DNA of 64,000 nucleotides from Fulvimarina endophytica (GCF_003403015.1 NZ_QURL01000007.1:154196-218195); one strand, 5' to 3'. Counted from the first letter of the stretch, positions 31,591-41,003 are shown. Notes: a model not told the origin generated them from the letters alone. Translations and numbers: made by a program.

Positions 31591-32355
31591 ATGACGCGGA
31601 AGGGTGCGCCGGACACGGATGACGATACAGCGCGACCTTCGGGGCTCGAGGAGCGCGCGGGAAAGCCGGGACTTGCGGCGGCCCCGAGACATCACGACGG
31701 CCATCGCGAGCGATTGAAGGCCCGCTTCGCCGATCAGGGCTCGGATGCGCTCGCCGATTACGAATTTCTCGAACTCGTTCTTTTCCGATCGATTCCCCGC
31801 AAGGACGTGAAACCGATCGCCAAGGCGCTGATCGCCCGGTTCGGCTCGCTCGCGGAGGTTCTCAATGCGCCGCGACGGCTTCTCACCGAGGTGGAAGGCG
31901 TGAAGGATGCCGTGGCGCTGGATCTAGCGATCATCGCCGGCATCAACCAGCGGGCCATGCGCTCGGCCGTGCGCAAGCGCGAGGTCTTGTCCTCATGGTC
32001 GGCGGTTCTCGAATACTGCACGGCCGTCATGGCGCACGAGCCGCGCGAGCAGTTCCGCCTGCTCTTTCTCGACAAGAAGAACGCCCTCATCGCCGACGAG
32101 GTGCAGGGCCAGGGAACGGTGGACCATACGCCGGTCTATCCGCGCGAGGTGGTGCGGCGGGCGCTGGAGCTGAACGCGACGGCGATCATCCTCGTCCACA
32201 ACCATCCTTCGGGAGACCCGACGCCCTCGCGCGCCGATATCGAGATGACGCGGACGATCCAGGAAACGGCGAAACCTTTGGGTATCAGCCTCCACGACCA
32301 TATCATCGTGGGCAAGAGCGGCCATGCGAGCCTGAGGGGGCTCAAGCTCATCTGA
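31591..32355 (+). CDS. radC: RadC family JAMM-domain protein
   Basis: RadC proteins carry a predicted metalloprotease-like JAMM domain; the old DNA-repair role is doubtful. The 254-residue product has an N-terminal helix-hairpin-helix region ([17 protein letters not shown]) and the JAMM metal motif [16 protein letters not shown] near residue 200, intact. An Ala/Gly/charged leader of about 35 residues precedes the conserved [12 protein letters not shown] block. It follows map by 16 bases and converges on the next gene. Confidence 0.95.
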   Translation: MTRKGAPDTDDDTARPSGLEERAGKPGLAAAPRHHDGHRERLKARFADQGSDALADYEFLELVLFRSIPRKDVKPIAKALIARFGSLAEVLNAPRRLLTEVEGVKDAVALDLAIIAGINQRAMRSAVRKREVLSSWSAVLEYCTAVMAHEPREQFRLLFLDKKNALIADEVQGQGTVDHTPVYPREVVRRALELNATAIILVHNHPSGDPTPSRADIEMTRTIQETAKPLGISLHDHIIVGKSGHASLRGLKLI

Positions 32356-32391
32356 GGGCCGGGCTCGGGGTGCGCCCGTCGAGCCATTCCT

Positions 32392-32988
32392 TCAGTGACG
32401 CGCGATGATCTCGTCGCCATCGACCATCATGCGCATTCCGAGGCCGCCGGGCTTGCGGCGGGCGAGGAAGCGGGGACGGCGTGCCCGGTTGGCGGATCTG
32501 CGACGGGGAGCCGGATCGCCGGTCCGGACCGCGCCGAGGCTGTCTTCCAGCGCGACGACGGTGCCATCGGCCTCGATCATCAGCATGGGCAGGGAGAAGA
32601 AATCCGCCCAGGAGCGCCAGTCCGCGGCGATGTCGTAGAGATCGGAGGCGACCAGAAGGGGCACGCAGAGCGCGGGGTCGTTGGGATGGTGAAGTTCGAG
32701 CGTCACGGTCACCGAGCCGTCGTCGTGCTCCATCGCGCGGGCGGCGATGCCCGAAAAGGCACGGGCCGACAGGGCGATCGAGACGGGCAGACCCGCCCGG
32801 CTCAGCTTGCGGTGGATGACGGCGCCGCGGGGTGTCACCTGATAGCGGATCGTCTCCTCGTCACCGGCGCCCGCCTTCACTTCGATCGCCTGCGAGGCCA
32901 CCGGAAGGGACGGATCGATGCGGACGGGCGCTGCCGCCCATTCGGGGCGGGGAAGATGGTCCAGGCTCTGTGCAACGTTGATGGTCAT
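32392..32988 (-). CDS. conserved rhizobial protein of unknown function (DUF6101-like)
   Basis: The 198-residue product resembles the Hyphomicrobiales family I know as DUF6101, but I hold that name loosely. It has no signal peptide or membrane segment. The body is beta-rich (RYQVTPRGAVIHRKLS, VTVTLELHHPNDPALCVPL), followed by RSWADFFSLPMLMIEADG and a strongly basic C-terminal segment RRRSANRARRPRFLARRKPG, which suggests RNA or DNA binding. It stands alone, with 163 bases of spacer before the next gene. Confidence 0.75.
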   Translation of the reverse strand: MTINVAQSLDHLPRPEWAAAPVRIDPSLPVASQAIEVKAGAGDEETIRYQVTPRGAVIHRKLSRAGLPVSIALSARAFSGIAARAMEHDDGSVTVTLELHHPNDPALCVPLLVASDLYDIAADWRSWADFFSLPMLMIEADGTVVALEDSLGAVRTGDPAPRRRSANRARRPRFLARRKPGGLGMRMMVDGDEIIARH

Positions 32989-33151
32989 GACGCCTCTTGC
33001 CTCTCCTGAGAGCCGTTTTCGGCTTCTCTTGTCGGCCGGTGTCTCCCGGCCTTTGATGAGACCAATCTAGGCGCGCCCTGTTGCGCCCCGCCTAAGAAAG
33101 GCGGTTAAGCAAACTTCACCAGTTGCACAGTGAACGAAAAGAAAACTTGAA

Positions 33152-34585
33152 TTAGATCTTAATGACCTTGCCGGGGTTCATGATCTCGTAAGGATCGAGA
33201 GCCCGCTTGATGGCCCGCATCGCCTCGTATTCCGGGCCGGCCTTCGTGCGGGCGAGTTCGTCCGCCTTCAGGACGCCGATCCCGTGTTCGGCCGAGAAGC
33301 TGCCGTCGAAGCGACGGACGACGGCGTGGACCAGATCGTTCACCTCGTCGTATCGGGCCAGAAACTCAGGTTTGTCGGCACCGATCGGCTGCGAGACGTT
33401 GTAATGGATATTGCCGTCGCCGAGATGGCCGAAGGGCACGGGCCGGGCGCCCGGAACGGCCGACAGAACGGCCTCGCCCGCCTCTGCCAGGAACTGCGGA
33501 ATGCTCGCCACCGGCACCGAGACATCGTGCTTGATCGATCCGCCCTCGGGCTTCTGTGCCCAGCTCATCTCCTCGCGCATGCGCCAGAAGTCGTCGGCCT
33601 GCCGCCTGGACTGGGCGATGGCCGCATCCTCGACGATACCGGCCTCGAAGGCCTTGGTGAGAACGGCCTCCATCGTCTCGGACGCCTCCTCGACGGAGCG
33701 ATGGGAGGTCACTTCGAGAAGCACGTACCAGTCATGGGGATCGGCCATGGGATCGCGCACGCCGTCGGTGTGCTTCAGCGTCATCTCCATGCCGATGCGG
33801 GGCAGGAATTCGAAGGCGGTGAGGTGCATTCCCGCATGCCGTTCGGCGATGGCGAGAAGCGCCAGCATGTCTTCGGCCGAGCGCAGTCCCGCATAGGCCA
33901 CCTCGCGACCGGCCGGCGCCGGAAAGAGCTTCAGAACCGCACCGGTGATGATGCCGAGCGTTCCCTCCGCGCCGATGAGAAGATGGCGCAGATCGTAGCC
34001 GCGATTGTCCTTCTTGAGGCGCCGCAGGCCGTTGAGCATCGAGCCGTCCGGCAGGACCGCCTCGATGCCGAGACACAGGTCCCGCGCTGTCCCATAGGCG
34101 AGCGCGCCCGTCCCGCCGGCATTCGACGACAGGTTGCCGCCGATCTGGCAGGAGCCCTTCGAGCCGAGCGAGAGCGGAAAGAACATGCCCTCGGCCTCGG
34201 CCGCCTCGTGAATGGTCTGAAGCACGGCCCCCGCGTCCACGGTCATCGTCCGGCCCGCCCGGTCGATCTCGCGGATCTTGTCGAGACGCGACAGATTGAC
34301 GAGGATCTCGCGCGTCGATCGCGGCTGCTGACCGCCGACGAGGCCGGTATTGCCGCCCTGCGGCACGATCGGCGTTCGGCTCTCGGCCGCAAGCGCGACA
34401 ATCCTCGCAACCTCCTCGACGCTGCCGGGTCTCAGCACAAGCGCGGTCCTGCCGTGGAAAAGATCGCGCGGCTCGCTGAGATAGCGCTCGCCGGCTTCCT
34501 CCGGTCGAAGCGCGTTCGCTCCCCCGACGATTTCGGTGAAGCGTTGGAGAAGGCCGGGTTCGATGACGTCGGTGATCGTGTTCAT
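33152..34585 (-). CDS. FAD-binding D-2-hydroxyacid dehydrogenase-type oxidoreductase
   Basis: This 477-residue flavoprotein belongs to the GlcD/D-2-hydroxyglutarate dehydrogenase family. The PCMH-type FAD domain (about 1-220) has IVPQGGNTGLVGGQ and GGNLSSNAGGTGALAYG; the C-terminal oxidase domain (PF02913) shows the metal-site block GHLGDGNIHYNVSQP and SAEHGIGVLK. D-2-hydroxyglutarate or D-lactate are the likeliest substrates, but the choice cannot be made by eye. No glcE/glcF partners are adjacent. Confidence 0.9.
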   Translation of the reverse strand: MNTITDVIEPGLLQRFTEIVGGANALRPEEAGERYLSEPRDLFHGRTALVLRPGSVEEVARIVALAAESRTPIVPQGGNTGLVGGQQPRSTREILVNLSRLDKIREIDRAGRTMTVDAGAVLQTIHEAAEAEGMFFPLSLGSKGSCQIGGNLSSNAGGTGALAYGTARDLCLGIEAVLPDGSMLNGLRRLKKDNRGYDLRHLLIGAEGTLGIITGAVLKLFPAPAGREVAYAGLRSAEDMLALLAIAERHAGMHLTAFEFLPRIGMEMTLKHTDGVRDPMADPHDWYVLLEVTSHRSVEEASETMEAVLTKAFEAGIVEDAAIAQSRRQADDFWRMREEMSWAQKPEGGSIKHDVSVPVASIPQFLAEAGEAVLSAVPGARPVPFGHLGDGNIHYNVSQPIGADKPEFLARYDEVNDLVHAVVRRFDGSFSAEHGIGVLKADELARTKAGPEYEAMRAIKRALDPYEIMNPGKVIKI

Positions 34586-34629
34586 TCCGGCGATCTACCG
34601 CGAAGGAACGCCGCGTCCAATATCGGGCA

Positions 34630-35616
34630 TCATCGCGGGGCGGCGGCGCGCCGCAGGCGGTCGTTGATCGCCTCGCCGAGCCCGGTCCTCGGAACGGATG
34701 CGACCGCGATCGCCTTGACGTCCGGCCTGTCGAGGGACGAGAGAGCGCCGAAGAGGTTGGCGGCGGCCTCCCTCAGATCGCCAGCGGGGCTGAGATTGAT
34801 CTCGCCCGCCGCATGGTCGCGGCCCTCGATCTTCGAACGCCCGAACGAGATCAACCATTCGCCGGGCTCGACATGGGCCGCATCAAGACGCACGCTCCCG
34901 AAAGGCGCGTAATGGGAGGAAAGCTGACCGGGAGCGGTGATCGCGCCGCCCTCGCCCGCATCCACGATCGGCAGTCCGACCGCCTCGCGCAGCTCGTCCC
35001 GCGTGATCCCGCCCGGCCGCAGGAGAACCACATGGTCCCCTGCCACACGCACGATCGTGGATTCGACGCCAACCTCCGTCCGGCCGGCATCAAGGATCAG
35101 AGGCACCCGCGAGCCGAGGGAGCGGGCCGCATGTTCGGCCGTCGTCGGGCTGACGCCGCCTGAGCGGTTGGCGCTCGGCGCGGCCAGCGGACGCCCGAGC
35201 CTTTCCGCAAGCTCTCTCAAGCCCCCCCGCGGCATGCGCAGGCCGACGGTCATCAGCCCCGCCGTCACGAGCGGATGGATCTCGCTCGATGCCGCCAGAT
35301 CGAGAACGATCGTCAGCGGCCCCGGCCAGAACGCCGTCATGAGCTTGTGCGCGACGGGATCCACCTCTGCATGACGCGCGGCCATCGCCATCGATGCGAC
35401 ATGGCAGATGAGTGGATTGAAGCTCGGGCGCCCCTTTGCCTCGAAGATCGAGGCCGCGGCTTCACCATTGGTCGCGTCGGCCGCGAGGCCATAGACCGTT
35501 TCCGTCGGCACGACGACGCAGCGCCCGGCATCAAGCAGCTTCAGCGCGGCGTCGATCGCGTCGCGATCGCCTGCGCCCACAGGAAGAATCTCGGGATGCG
35601 GAGCGGAGAGAGACAT
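34630..35616 (-). CDS. L-threonylcarbamoyladenylate synthase, long Sua5 type
   Basis: The enzyme makes threonylcarbamoyl-AMP from Thr, bicarbonate and ATP for the t6A37 modification of tRNAs. The 328-residue product has the YrdC domain (about 15-200) with VVPTETVYGLAADA, KGRPSFNPLICHV and SANRSGGVSPT, then the C-terminal Sua5 domain after the linker SSHYAP (residue about 237), so it is the long form and not the short TsaC. It lies 44 bases upstream of the FAD enzyme. Confidence 0.95.
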   Translation of the reverse strand: MSLSAPHPEILPVGAGDRDAIDAALKLLDAGRCVVVPTETVYGLAADATNGEAAASIFEAKGRPSFNPLICHVASMAMAARHAEVDPVAHKLMTAFWPGPLTIVLDLAASSEIHPLVTAGLMTVGLRMPRGGLRELAERLGRPLAAPSANRSGGVSPTTAEHAARSLGSRVPLILDAGRTEVGVESTIVRVAGDHVVLLRPGGITRDELREAVGLPIVDAGEGGAITAPGQLSSHYAPFGSVRLDAAHVEPGEWLISFGRSKIEGRDHAAGEINLSPAGDLREAAANLFGALSSLDRPDVKAIAVASVPRTGLGEAINDRLRRAAAPR

Positions 35617-35710
35617 GGGGCATTCCTTGCCCCTTTCGCACCGGCAGGTCCAGTGCCGGGCAGAGGCAGGTGGGCAGGCGAGCGGGCGACAGGTGAGCGC
35701 CGGCCAAACT

Positions 35711-35735
35711 AAAACGGGCGGCCCATCGGCCGCCC
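35711..35735 (-). terminator. intrinsic terminator for the small membrane protein gene
   Basis: GGGCGGCC (35716-35723) and GGCCGCCC (35728-35735) form a perfect 8-bp stem with a 4-base loop. On the minus strand the stem is followed by GTTTTAGTTT. It lies 77 bases after the stop at 35812 and separates it from the Sua5 gene. Confidence 0.85.
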
Positions 35736-35811
35736 ATCAGTCATCGACAACATTCTCGTTCGGATCGGAGGCCCGCGCTCGACCCTCCGTTCCGACATCA
35801 CATCCGGCAGG

Positions 35812-36105
35812 TCAGTTGTTCGTCGCCGGCTGCTGGTTGTCGGTGGCAACGCCTGCTGCGGGTTCATCGGCACCCTCCTCGGGAGCCGGTGTCACGTCGA
35901 CGGTCGGCACGTCGACCGTGACTTCCTCGGTGCCGACATCGACATCGCCCGTCTGGACGTCGGCCTCAGGCATCTGACCACCCTCGACGCTGACCGACGG
36001 AAGCTCGCCTTCCTGGGTCTGGTCGACATCGACGAAGAAGAAGAGAAAATACGCAGCGACGACCACGACGATGACCGCGACGATCGCACCAATTGCCTTA
36101 CCCAT
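35812..36105 (-). CDS. small single-pass membrane protein with acidic extracytoplasmic tail
   Basis: No family is recognised. The 97-residue product has one transmembrane helix right at the start (IGAIVAVIVVVVAAYFLFFF, residues 5-24) and then about 70 Asp/Glu/Val/Pro-rich residues without Lys or Arg, with repeats like DVQTGDVDV and VTVDVPTVDV. The ATG follows a GGAG site; an in-frame extension upstream is not needed. With positive Lys3 before the helix, the tail should be periplasmic. It is the next gene after the GH25 lysozyme on the same strand and has its own terminator. Confidence 0.75.
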   Translation of the reverse strand: MGKAIGAIVAVIVVVVAAYFLFFFVDVDQTQEGELPSVSVEGGQMPEADVQTGDVDVGTEEVTVDVPTVDVTPAPEEGADEPAAGVATDNQQPATNN

Positions 36106-36215
36106 GTGAAACTCCAACGCATTTTGTTCTTTTGCGCTGGCCAAACTGTCGCAGTTTGAATTCGGTTCCATCCCGAAAGCAACTTTATCGGGCCTGGACC
36201 GGGTCGAGATGATCT

Positions 36216-37838
36216 TCAGCGGGTGTGCGTAAGTTCTCGGGTGAGGTCGAAGGCCGACGAGATCCGCGCGTCTCCATCTCGAACGGCCCCCGCTGGATCG
36301 GTCTTTTGAGCATCGTCTTTCGTCTTGAGCGCCGCATCGAAGCGAGCCATGACCTCACGCGATCGCGTCTCGCCGAACATCGGCAGCGCCGCCACGTCGG
36401 CAGCCTCACCCGCGGCGTCTGCCGAGGCCATCACGGATCGAGCGACGTTCTCCTTCTCTGGCAGTCTCGCCACTTCGGCTTGCGCCTTAGGCTTTGCGGA
36501 GGACACAGCTTCGGTCTCTTCGGCCGAGGCTGGCTCCCCTCTTTCGGGCGTCGCGGCCGGCTCGCTCTTGGCGGCGCGGCGCTTCTTCGGGTTCGGGCTC
36601 GGAACCGGCATGCCGGGCGCCGGCTCACCGATCTGCAACGACGCCTCGCTCTCGCCCTTTGCGTCGGCGGGCGTCCTGGCCGACTTGGCCTTCTCGGCCT
36701 CGGCCTCAAGGCTCGTCTTCGCGGCGCCTTCGATCTTCAGGGTGCGGGCGTCTTCGAGCTGATCTCGAACATGGCTATGGGCCCGCTTCGGCTCCTGCGC
36801 CGCGACCGTGTTCAGAAGTTCGAGCGGATCGAGGCGATTGCGGTGCCGCTGGGAGGAGCCGTAGGCGGCGAGGAGCCCACCGGCATCGACGTCTTCGCGC
36901 GCCCCCATTACAGCGAGGGACCCGGCTGCGGCTTCGTTCTCGTCCTCATCGCCCGAGGCGACGAGCAGCGGTTCGTCCGCCACCGGTGGCAGATCGTGCA
37001 GTTCCTCGAACGGCCAGGCCTTGCGCAGATCCGCCTCGTTGAGTGTCGCGACATTCACGTCGATATCGTCGCGGGTTCCGTCCACCCTATAGGGGCAGGA
37101 GCGACGATTGCAGTTGTGCATGGAGGAGAACTGCCACAGGGCGTAGTTCGGCCAGGTGTCTTCCGGAAACTTGCCGGCGATGTCGCCGGTATAGCGCGCA
37201 TACCAGAGCGGCAGCCGCGAGAGGAGCGGATAGTCCGCCCGATTGTCGGAGATGAACTTCGCCGTATTGCCGTTGGTATAGAGGACGGGATAGCGGCCGG
37301 TGCGCACCTTCACCTGATCGGCGAAGATCTCGGCATCCTCGAGGCTCATGAACTCGTCGCTGAGATCCTCGATGTCGAGGGCGATCAGATCCTTCTCGCG
37401 CGGCTCGGCGAAATCGATGAAATGATCGGCCTGCTCGCGCGGATTTCCCGGACGGGCCAGATGATAGGCACCCCAGAGCATGTCCTTGGCGTCCGCGATC
37501 TGGCGGCGCGTCATGTAGAGTTCCTTGGTGACGGAGTAGCGCCACCAGCGGTTCGTGCAGAGCTTCCAGGCGTCGTCCTTCAGCCCGGTGCATCGATAGG
37601 CGGGCGGCAGGCCATCGGAGGCCTTGCTGATGAAACCGACGATCCGCTCGTCCGCCGTCATCTTCTCCCAGTCGATCGGGTTGAACTCATAGGCATCGAT
37701 CACGAGTGCCTTTTCCGGGTCCTTCCACGGGGCGGTCCAGGCCGCATGGGACGGCTGGATGAAAAGACCGATGAGGCCGATTGCCAGAACCAGTCCCCTT
37801 ACAAGGCCCGTCGCAGACGCGGCATTCGTCGTCGTCAT
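36216..37838 (-). CDS. secreted GH25 (lysozyme/muramidase) family protein with long disordered tail
   Basis: GH25 enzymes cut the MurNAc-GlcNAc bond of peptidoglycan. The 540-residue product has a signal peptide (cleavage near SHA, residue 31), then the GH25 barrel over about residues 40-260: IDAYEFNPIDWEKM, SKASDG, the catalytic Asp-Ile-Glu at 155-157 in LIALDIEDLS, LWYARYTGD and LWQFSSM. Cysteines C83/C94 and HNCNRRSC may form disulfides. The remaining 280 residues are Ala/Glu/Lys/Pro-rich and look disordered. An AGGGGA Shine-Dalgarno supports the start. A role in wall remodelling is inferred. Confidence 0.9.
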   Translation of the reverse strand: MTTTNAASATGLVRGLVLAIGLIGLFIQPSHAAWTAPWKDPEKALVIDAYEFNPIDWEKMTADERIVGFISKASDGLPPAYRCTGLKDDAWKLCTNRWWRYSVTKELYMTRRQIADAKDMLWGAYHLARPGNPREQADHFIDFAEPREKDLIALDIEDLSDEFMSLEDAEIFADQVKVRTGRYPVLYTNGNTAKFISDNRADYPLLSRLPLWYARYTGDIAGKFPEDTWPNYALWQFSSMHNCNRRSCPYRVDGTRDDIDVNVATLNEADLRKAWPFEELHDLPPVADEPLLVASGDEDENEAAAGSLAVMGAREDVDAGGLLAAYGSSQRHRNRLDPLELLNTVAAQEPKRAHSHVRDQLEDARTLKIEGAAKTSLEAEAEKAKSARTPADAKGESEASLQIGEPAPGMPVPSPNPKKRRAAKSEPAATPERGEPASAEETEAVSSAKPKAQAEVARLPEKENVARSVMASADAAGEAADVAALPMFGETRSREVMARFDAALKTKDDAQKTDPAGAVRDGDARISSAFDLTRELTHTR

Positions 37839-38787
37839 ATTCGGTGGATCCCCTCGACTGTGTCGTAGATCGTCTCTCGTGGTCCGAAGCCCGATCCTCT
37901 CATGGCTTCCTTGCGTCGGCGCGGAACATCGCGTTCGGCGCACGAACACGCCCTCTGCTCCCATGGTGTGGCAGACAATTCTGTCAGGTTCCGGGCGAAG
38001 GCGGATCCGAGCCGAGAAATGCGCGCCCCTCAGGCGCGGCAGCGTCTCGGGGACCGGGCGGCGCGTGTTCGCGCCGGCTGGCACCCCGGAATGTGACGGC
38101 GATATGTCGAAGCGCGGAGCCCCCTTGCGGCAGCGGCGCGCTTCGTTTGGGGAGCCGGTGCGAAGATGGCCCCAATCCTTTCGCGAGGAGGTACCGCGCG
38201 GCAAGTCCATGCACGGTTGCGATTCGATGCCGGGCACAGGCGGGATTCCGGGAGAAACCGGACCGGCGGAACGATCACGATAATCTCTCCACGATATCCG
38301 ATGTTTGATTGAGGTCACTGAACATTTCGATTTTCCTCCGGAGGCGCAATCGGTGCACCCCTTGAGTCAAGCGGGGCATTTACAATTGAGGCAAAAAAAA
38401 TATCCGCAGCCGGCGTTTCAACAGATCTTTTCTGTGGAGCCCCTGACTCTACGGGATTCCTCACAACCGGTCGCGTCCCCGAGTCTGTTCGCCGCGCCAC
38501 ACTTGCGGCAGCGGCGAGGCGAATCCGCCCGAGCGCGCCTTGCCAGCCTCGGGGCCGGGCCGTATTTTCCAGTTCGAGACAAGGTTGGAGCATCGCAGCG
38601 TGCCGGGAACATCGACGAAACCAGACTTGTTTGCGGCGAACGGGCCGCCATCGGGCATGGATTTCGATCAGTCTCGCGGGCGCTCCAGCAACTAGCTCCC
38701 TTGGTCCATTCGTAATTCAATCGCGCGCGGACGAACGACGTGTGCAACCTTCGACGATGCTTGTCGAGGGAACGGGGAAAGTGTGTC
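37839..38787. other. 949-base gene-free region between the GH25 and rhodanese genes
   Basis: This is the longest stretch without a supported gene. The genes on each side diverge, so promoters for both should lie here. Visible features are a run of eight A at 38393-38400 within a locally AT-rich part, a 10-bp palindrome CCTCCGGAGG at 38335-38344, and ACAGA/TCTGT at 38430-38445. Reading frames present have no family-like sequence or ribosome site. I see no DnaA boxes. Confidence 0.5.
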
Positions 38788-39222
38788 ATGCAAGGTGAAT
38801 ACAAAGCCGATGTCTCCCCATCGGAATGCTGGTCGCGTCTGAGCGACCACCCCAATGCGTTCCTCGTGGATGTGAGAACCCGGCCGGAATGGACCTTTGT
38901 CGGCATTCCGCGTCTGGAGTCTGCCGGCAAGCGCCCGATCCTCGCCGAGTGGCAGACCTTTCCGAGCATGTCGATCGACCCGAACTTCGCCACGACCGTC
39001 GCCGACGCCATCGAGAAGGCCGGCGGCGACCGCGACGCGGAGATCTATTTCCTGTGCCGCTCGGGCCAGCGCTCCGCATCCGCCGCCGCGATGATGACCG
39101 CTCACGGCTTTGCCAACTGCTTCAATATCGCGGGCGGGTTCGAAGGTCCGCCCGACGAGGCCGGACACCGCGGCCAGCGGGCTGGCTGGAAGGCGGACGG
39201 CCTGCCCTGGCAGCAGAGCTGA
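38788..39222 (+). CDS. rhodanese-like domain protein
   Basis: A single-domain cytosolic rhodanese of 144 residues. The active-site loop CRSGQRS near residue 92 has the catalytic Cys and the six-residue form typical of sulfurtransferases, and the domain start LVDVRTRPEWTFVGIP is clear. A tail GPPDEAGHRGQRAGWKADG follows, as in the GlpE/PspE-like group found near housekeeping genes. The ATG lies behind GGGGAAAG. Substrate unknown. dnaA follows on the same strand after 95 bases. Confidence 0.9.
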   Translation: MQGEYKADVSPSECWSRLSDHPNAFLVDVRTRPEWTFVGIPRLESAGKRPILAEWQTFPSMSIDPNFATTVADAIEKAGGDRDAEIYFLCRSGQRSASAAAMMTAHGFANCFNIAGGFEGPPDEAGHRGQRAGWKADGLPWQQS

Positions 39223-39257
39223 TCCGGCTTCAGACTTTCTGACAATTCGACACTTCA

Positions 39258-39288
39258 AGAGCCATGCGCGGGCACGGGCATGGGCTCT
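39258..39288 (+). other. imperfect hairpin in front of dnaA
   Basis: AGAGCCATGC (39258-39267) pairs with GCATGGGCTCT (39278-39288) with one bulged G. It lies 36 bases after the rhodanese stop and 30 before the dnaA start, followed by CTATGTATTTCG. It may terminate the rhodanese transcript weakly or form part of the dnaA leader. Confidence 0.4.
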
Positions 39289-39317
39289 CTATGTATTTCG
39301 TAATGAAGGACCTGGCG

Positions 39318-40835
39318 ATGATGGCGAGAGCGACGGACGATTTCGGGGGCAGGACCGCAGCGGACGACAACGAAGCCGTGATGGCGCGGATCAGTGCGCG
39401 GCTGAAGGCTCAGCTCGGCCCCGAAATCTTCGCCAGCTGGTTCCAGCGCATGCATCTCGATCATGTCGGCAAGGGCGTCTGTCAGGTCTCGGTCCCGACG
39501 GCCTTCCTGCGCTCCTGGATCCGGGGGCATTACGACGAGATGCTGACGGAGGCGTTCAAGGCGGAAGTGCCCGGCACGCTGCGCGTCGACGTCGTCGTGC
39601 GCAGCGCCATTCGCGGCGGCGGCGTGCGGATGGTGCAGAAGGAGAGTGCGGCCGAGGGCAAGAGCATCGGCGCTCGTGCGAGCGGAATGGCCGCCAACGG
39701 GACCGATGGCGCGGCCGCTTCGCCCGCCGTTTCGTCCGAGCGGGCCAAAGCCCCCTCGCCCGCCCGCCCGAGCGGCGTTGCCAACGGCTGCGAACTCGGC
39801 TCCCCGCTCGATCCGCGCTACGTCTTCGACACTCTCGTCGAGGGTGCGGCCAACCGCGTCGCGATGGCGGCAGGCCGGGCGATCGCGGAAAACGGTCCCC
39901 AGTCCTTCCGCTTCAATCCGCTCTTCGTCCATGCGGGCGTCGGCCTCGGCAAGACGCATCTCCTGCAGGCGATCGCGAATGCGGCGGCCGAACGGGAGGA
40001 CGCGCCCCGCGTCGTCTATCTCACCGCTGAATACTTCATGTGGCGCTTCGCTTCGGCGATCCGCGACAACAAGGCGCTCGACCTGAAGGATGCCCTGCGC
40101 GGGACCGACGTCCTCATCATCGACGACGTCCAGTTTCTGCAGGGCAAGTCGATCCAGCACGAATTCTGCCATCTCCTCAATGCGCTGATCGATTCGGCCA
40201 AGCACGTGATCTGCGCGGCCGACCGGCCCGCCAAGGATCTCGAAAGCCTCGATCCGCGCGTGCGCTCGCGCCTGTCCAACGGCATCACGCTCGAAATCGC
40301 GGCCCCCGACTATGCCATGCGCCGCGCGATCGTGGAGATGCGCATCCAGGCGATGGCCGCCGACGACCTCACCTTCTCCCTTCCCGAAGAGACGATCGAC
40401 GCGATCGCGCGGCGGGTGGACGGAACCGGCCGCGACCTCGAAGGCGCCTTCAACCAGATCGCCTTCCGCCACTCCCTCGGCCAGCCCCTCACCCCGGACG
40501 CGATCGGCGACCTTCTCTCCCAGTTCTCCCGTTCGACGGCCGAACGCCGGGTGCGGATCGAGGACATCCTCAAATTCGTCTCGCGCCACTACAACATCTC
40601 GCGCACCGACATCCTCTCGGCCCGGCGCACGCGCACCATCGTGCGCCCGCGCCAGATCGCCATGTATCTCGCCAAGACCATGACGCCGCGCTCTCTTCCC
40701 GAGATCGGCCGGCGGTTCGGGGGCCGCGACCACACGACCGTGCTTCACGCCGTGCGCAAGATCGAAGCCGAGCGCGGCAAGGACGAGGCCTTCTCGGAGG
40801 AGCTCGACGTCATCCGGCGGATGATCGAGGAATAG
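39318..40835 (+). CDS. dnaA: chromosomal replication initiator DnaA
   Basis: DnaA binds and melts the origin. The 505-residue product has the N-terminal DnaB-interaction domain (ARLKAQLGPEIFASWFQRM), a low-complexity linker (about 95-165), the AAA+ domain with GVGLGKTHLLQA near residue 205 and LIIDDVQFLQGKS, and the C-terminal DNA-binding helix-turn-helix with GGRDHTTVLHAVRKIE near 470. Several in-frame ATGs exist upstream; I use the ATG at 39318 because AAGGA lies seven bases before it. No DnaA box cluster or AT-rich unwinding element is visible beside it. Confidence 0.96.
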   Translation: MMARATDDFGGRTAADDNEAVMARISARLKAQLGPEIFASWFQRMHLDHVGKGVCQVSVPTAFLRSWIRGHYDEMLTEAFKAEVPGTLRVDVVVRSAIRGGGVRMVQKESAAEGKSIGARASGMAANGTDGAAASPAVSSERAKAPSPARPSGVANGCELGSPLDPRYVFDTLVEGAANRVAMAAGRAIAENGPQSFRFNPLFVHAGVGLGKTHLLQAIANAAAEREDAPRVVYLTAEYFMWRFASAIRDNKALDLKDALRGTDVLIIDDVQFLQGKSIQHEFCHLLNALIDSAKHVICAADRPAKDLESLDPRVRSRLSNGITLEIAAPDYAMRRAIVEMRIQAMAADDLTFSLPEETIDAIARRVDGTGRDLEGAFNQIAFRHSLGQPLTPDAIGDLLSQFSRSTAERRVRIEDILKFVSRHYNISRTDILSARRTRTIVRPRQIAMYLAKTMTPRSLPEIGRRFGGRDHTTVLHAVRKIEAERGKDEAFSEELDVIRRMIEE

Positions 40836-41003
40836 GGACGGGCAGACCACTTCTGCGGATCGCGGGACCGGCCGCTCGTCTGCCCCTCGCCTCCCTACCC
40901 ATGCTTCCAAACGAGGGCGTTTGCCGCTAAGACCGGCATTCCGACGGTCGGCGCGCCGACCCGCGCCTTCCTCGCCTGCCCCTTTCGTGAACGGTCCCGT
41001 CCC

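Noticed and set aside
37839..38318. 160-residue in-frame N-terminal extension of the GH25 protein
   Set aside because: The signal peptide and an AGGGGA ribosome site mark the start at 37838; the extension is Arg-rich noise.
38305..38715. 136-residue plus-strand frame in the long gap before the rhodanese gene
   Set aside because: No ribosome site, no coherent composition and crosses the A8 and palindromes; not supported as a gene.
38780..39320. Possible replication origin beside dnaA
   Set aside because: No DnaA boxes or AT-rich unwinding element are visible; in related genera the origin is not at dnaA.
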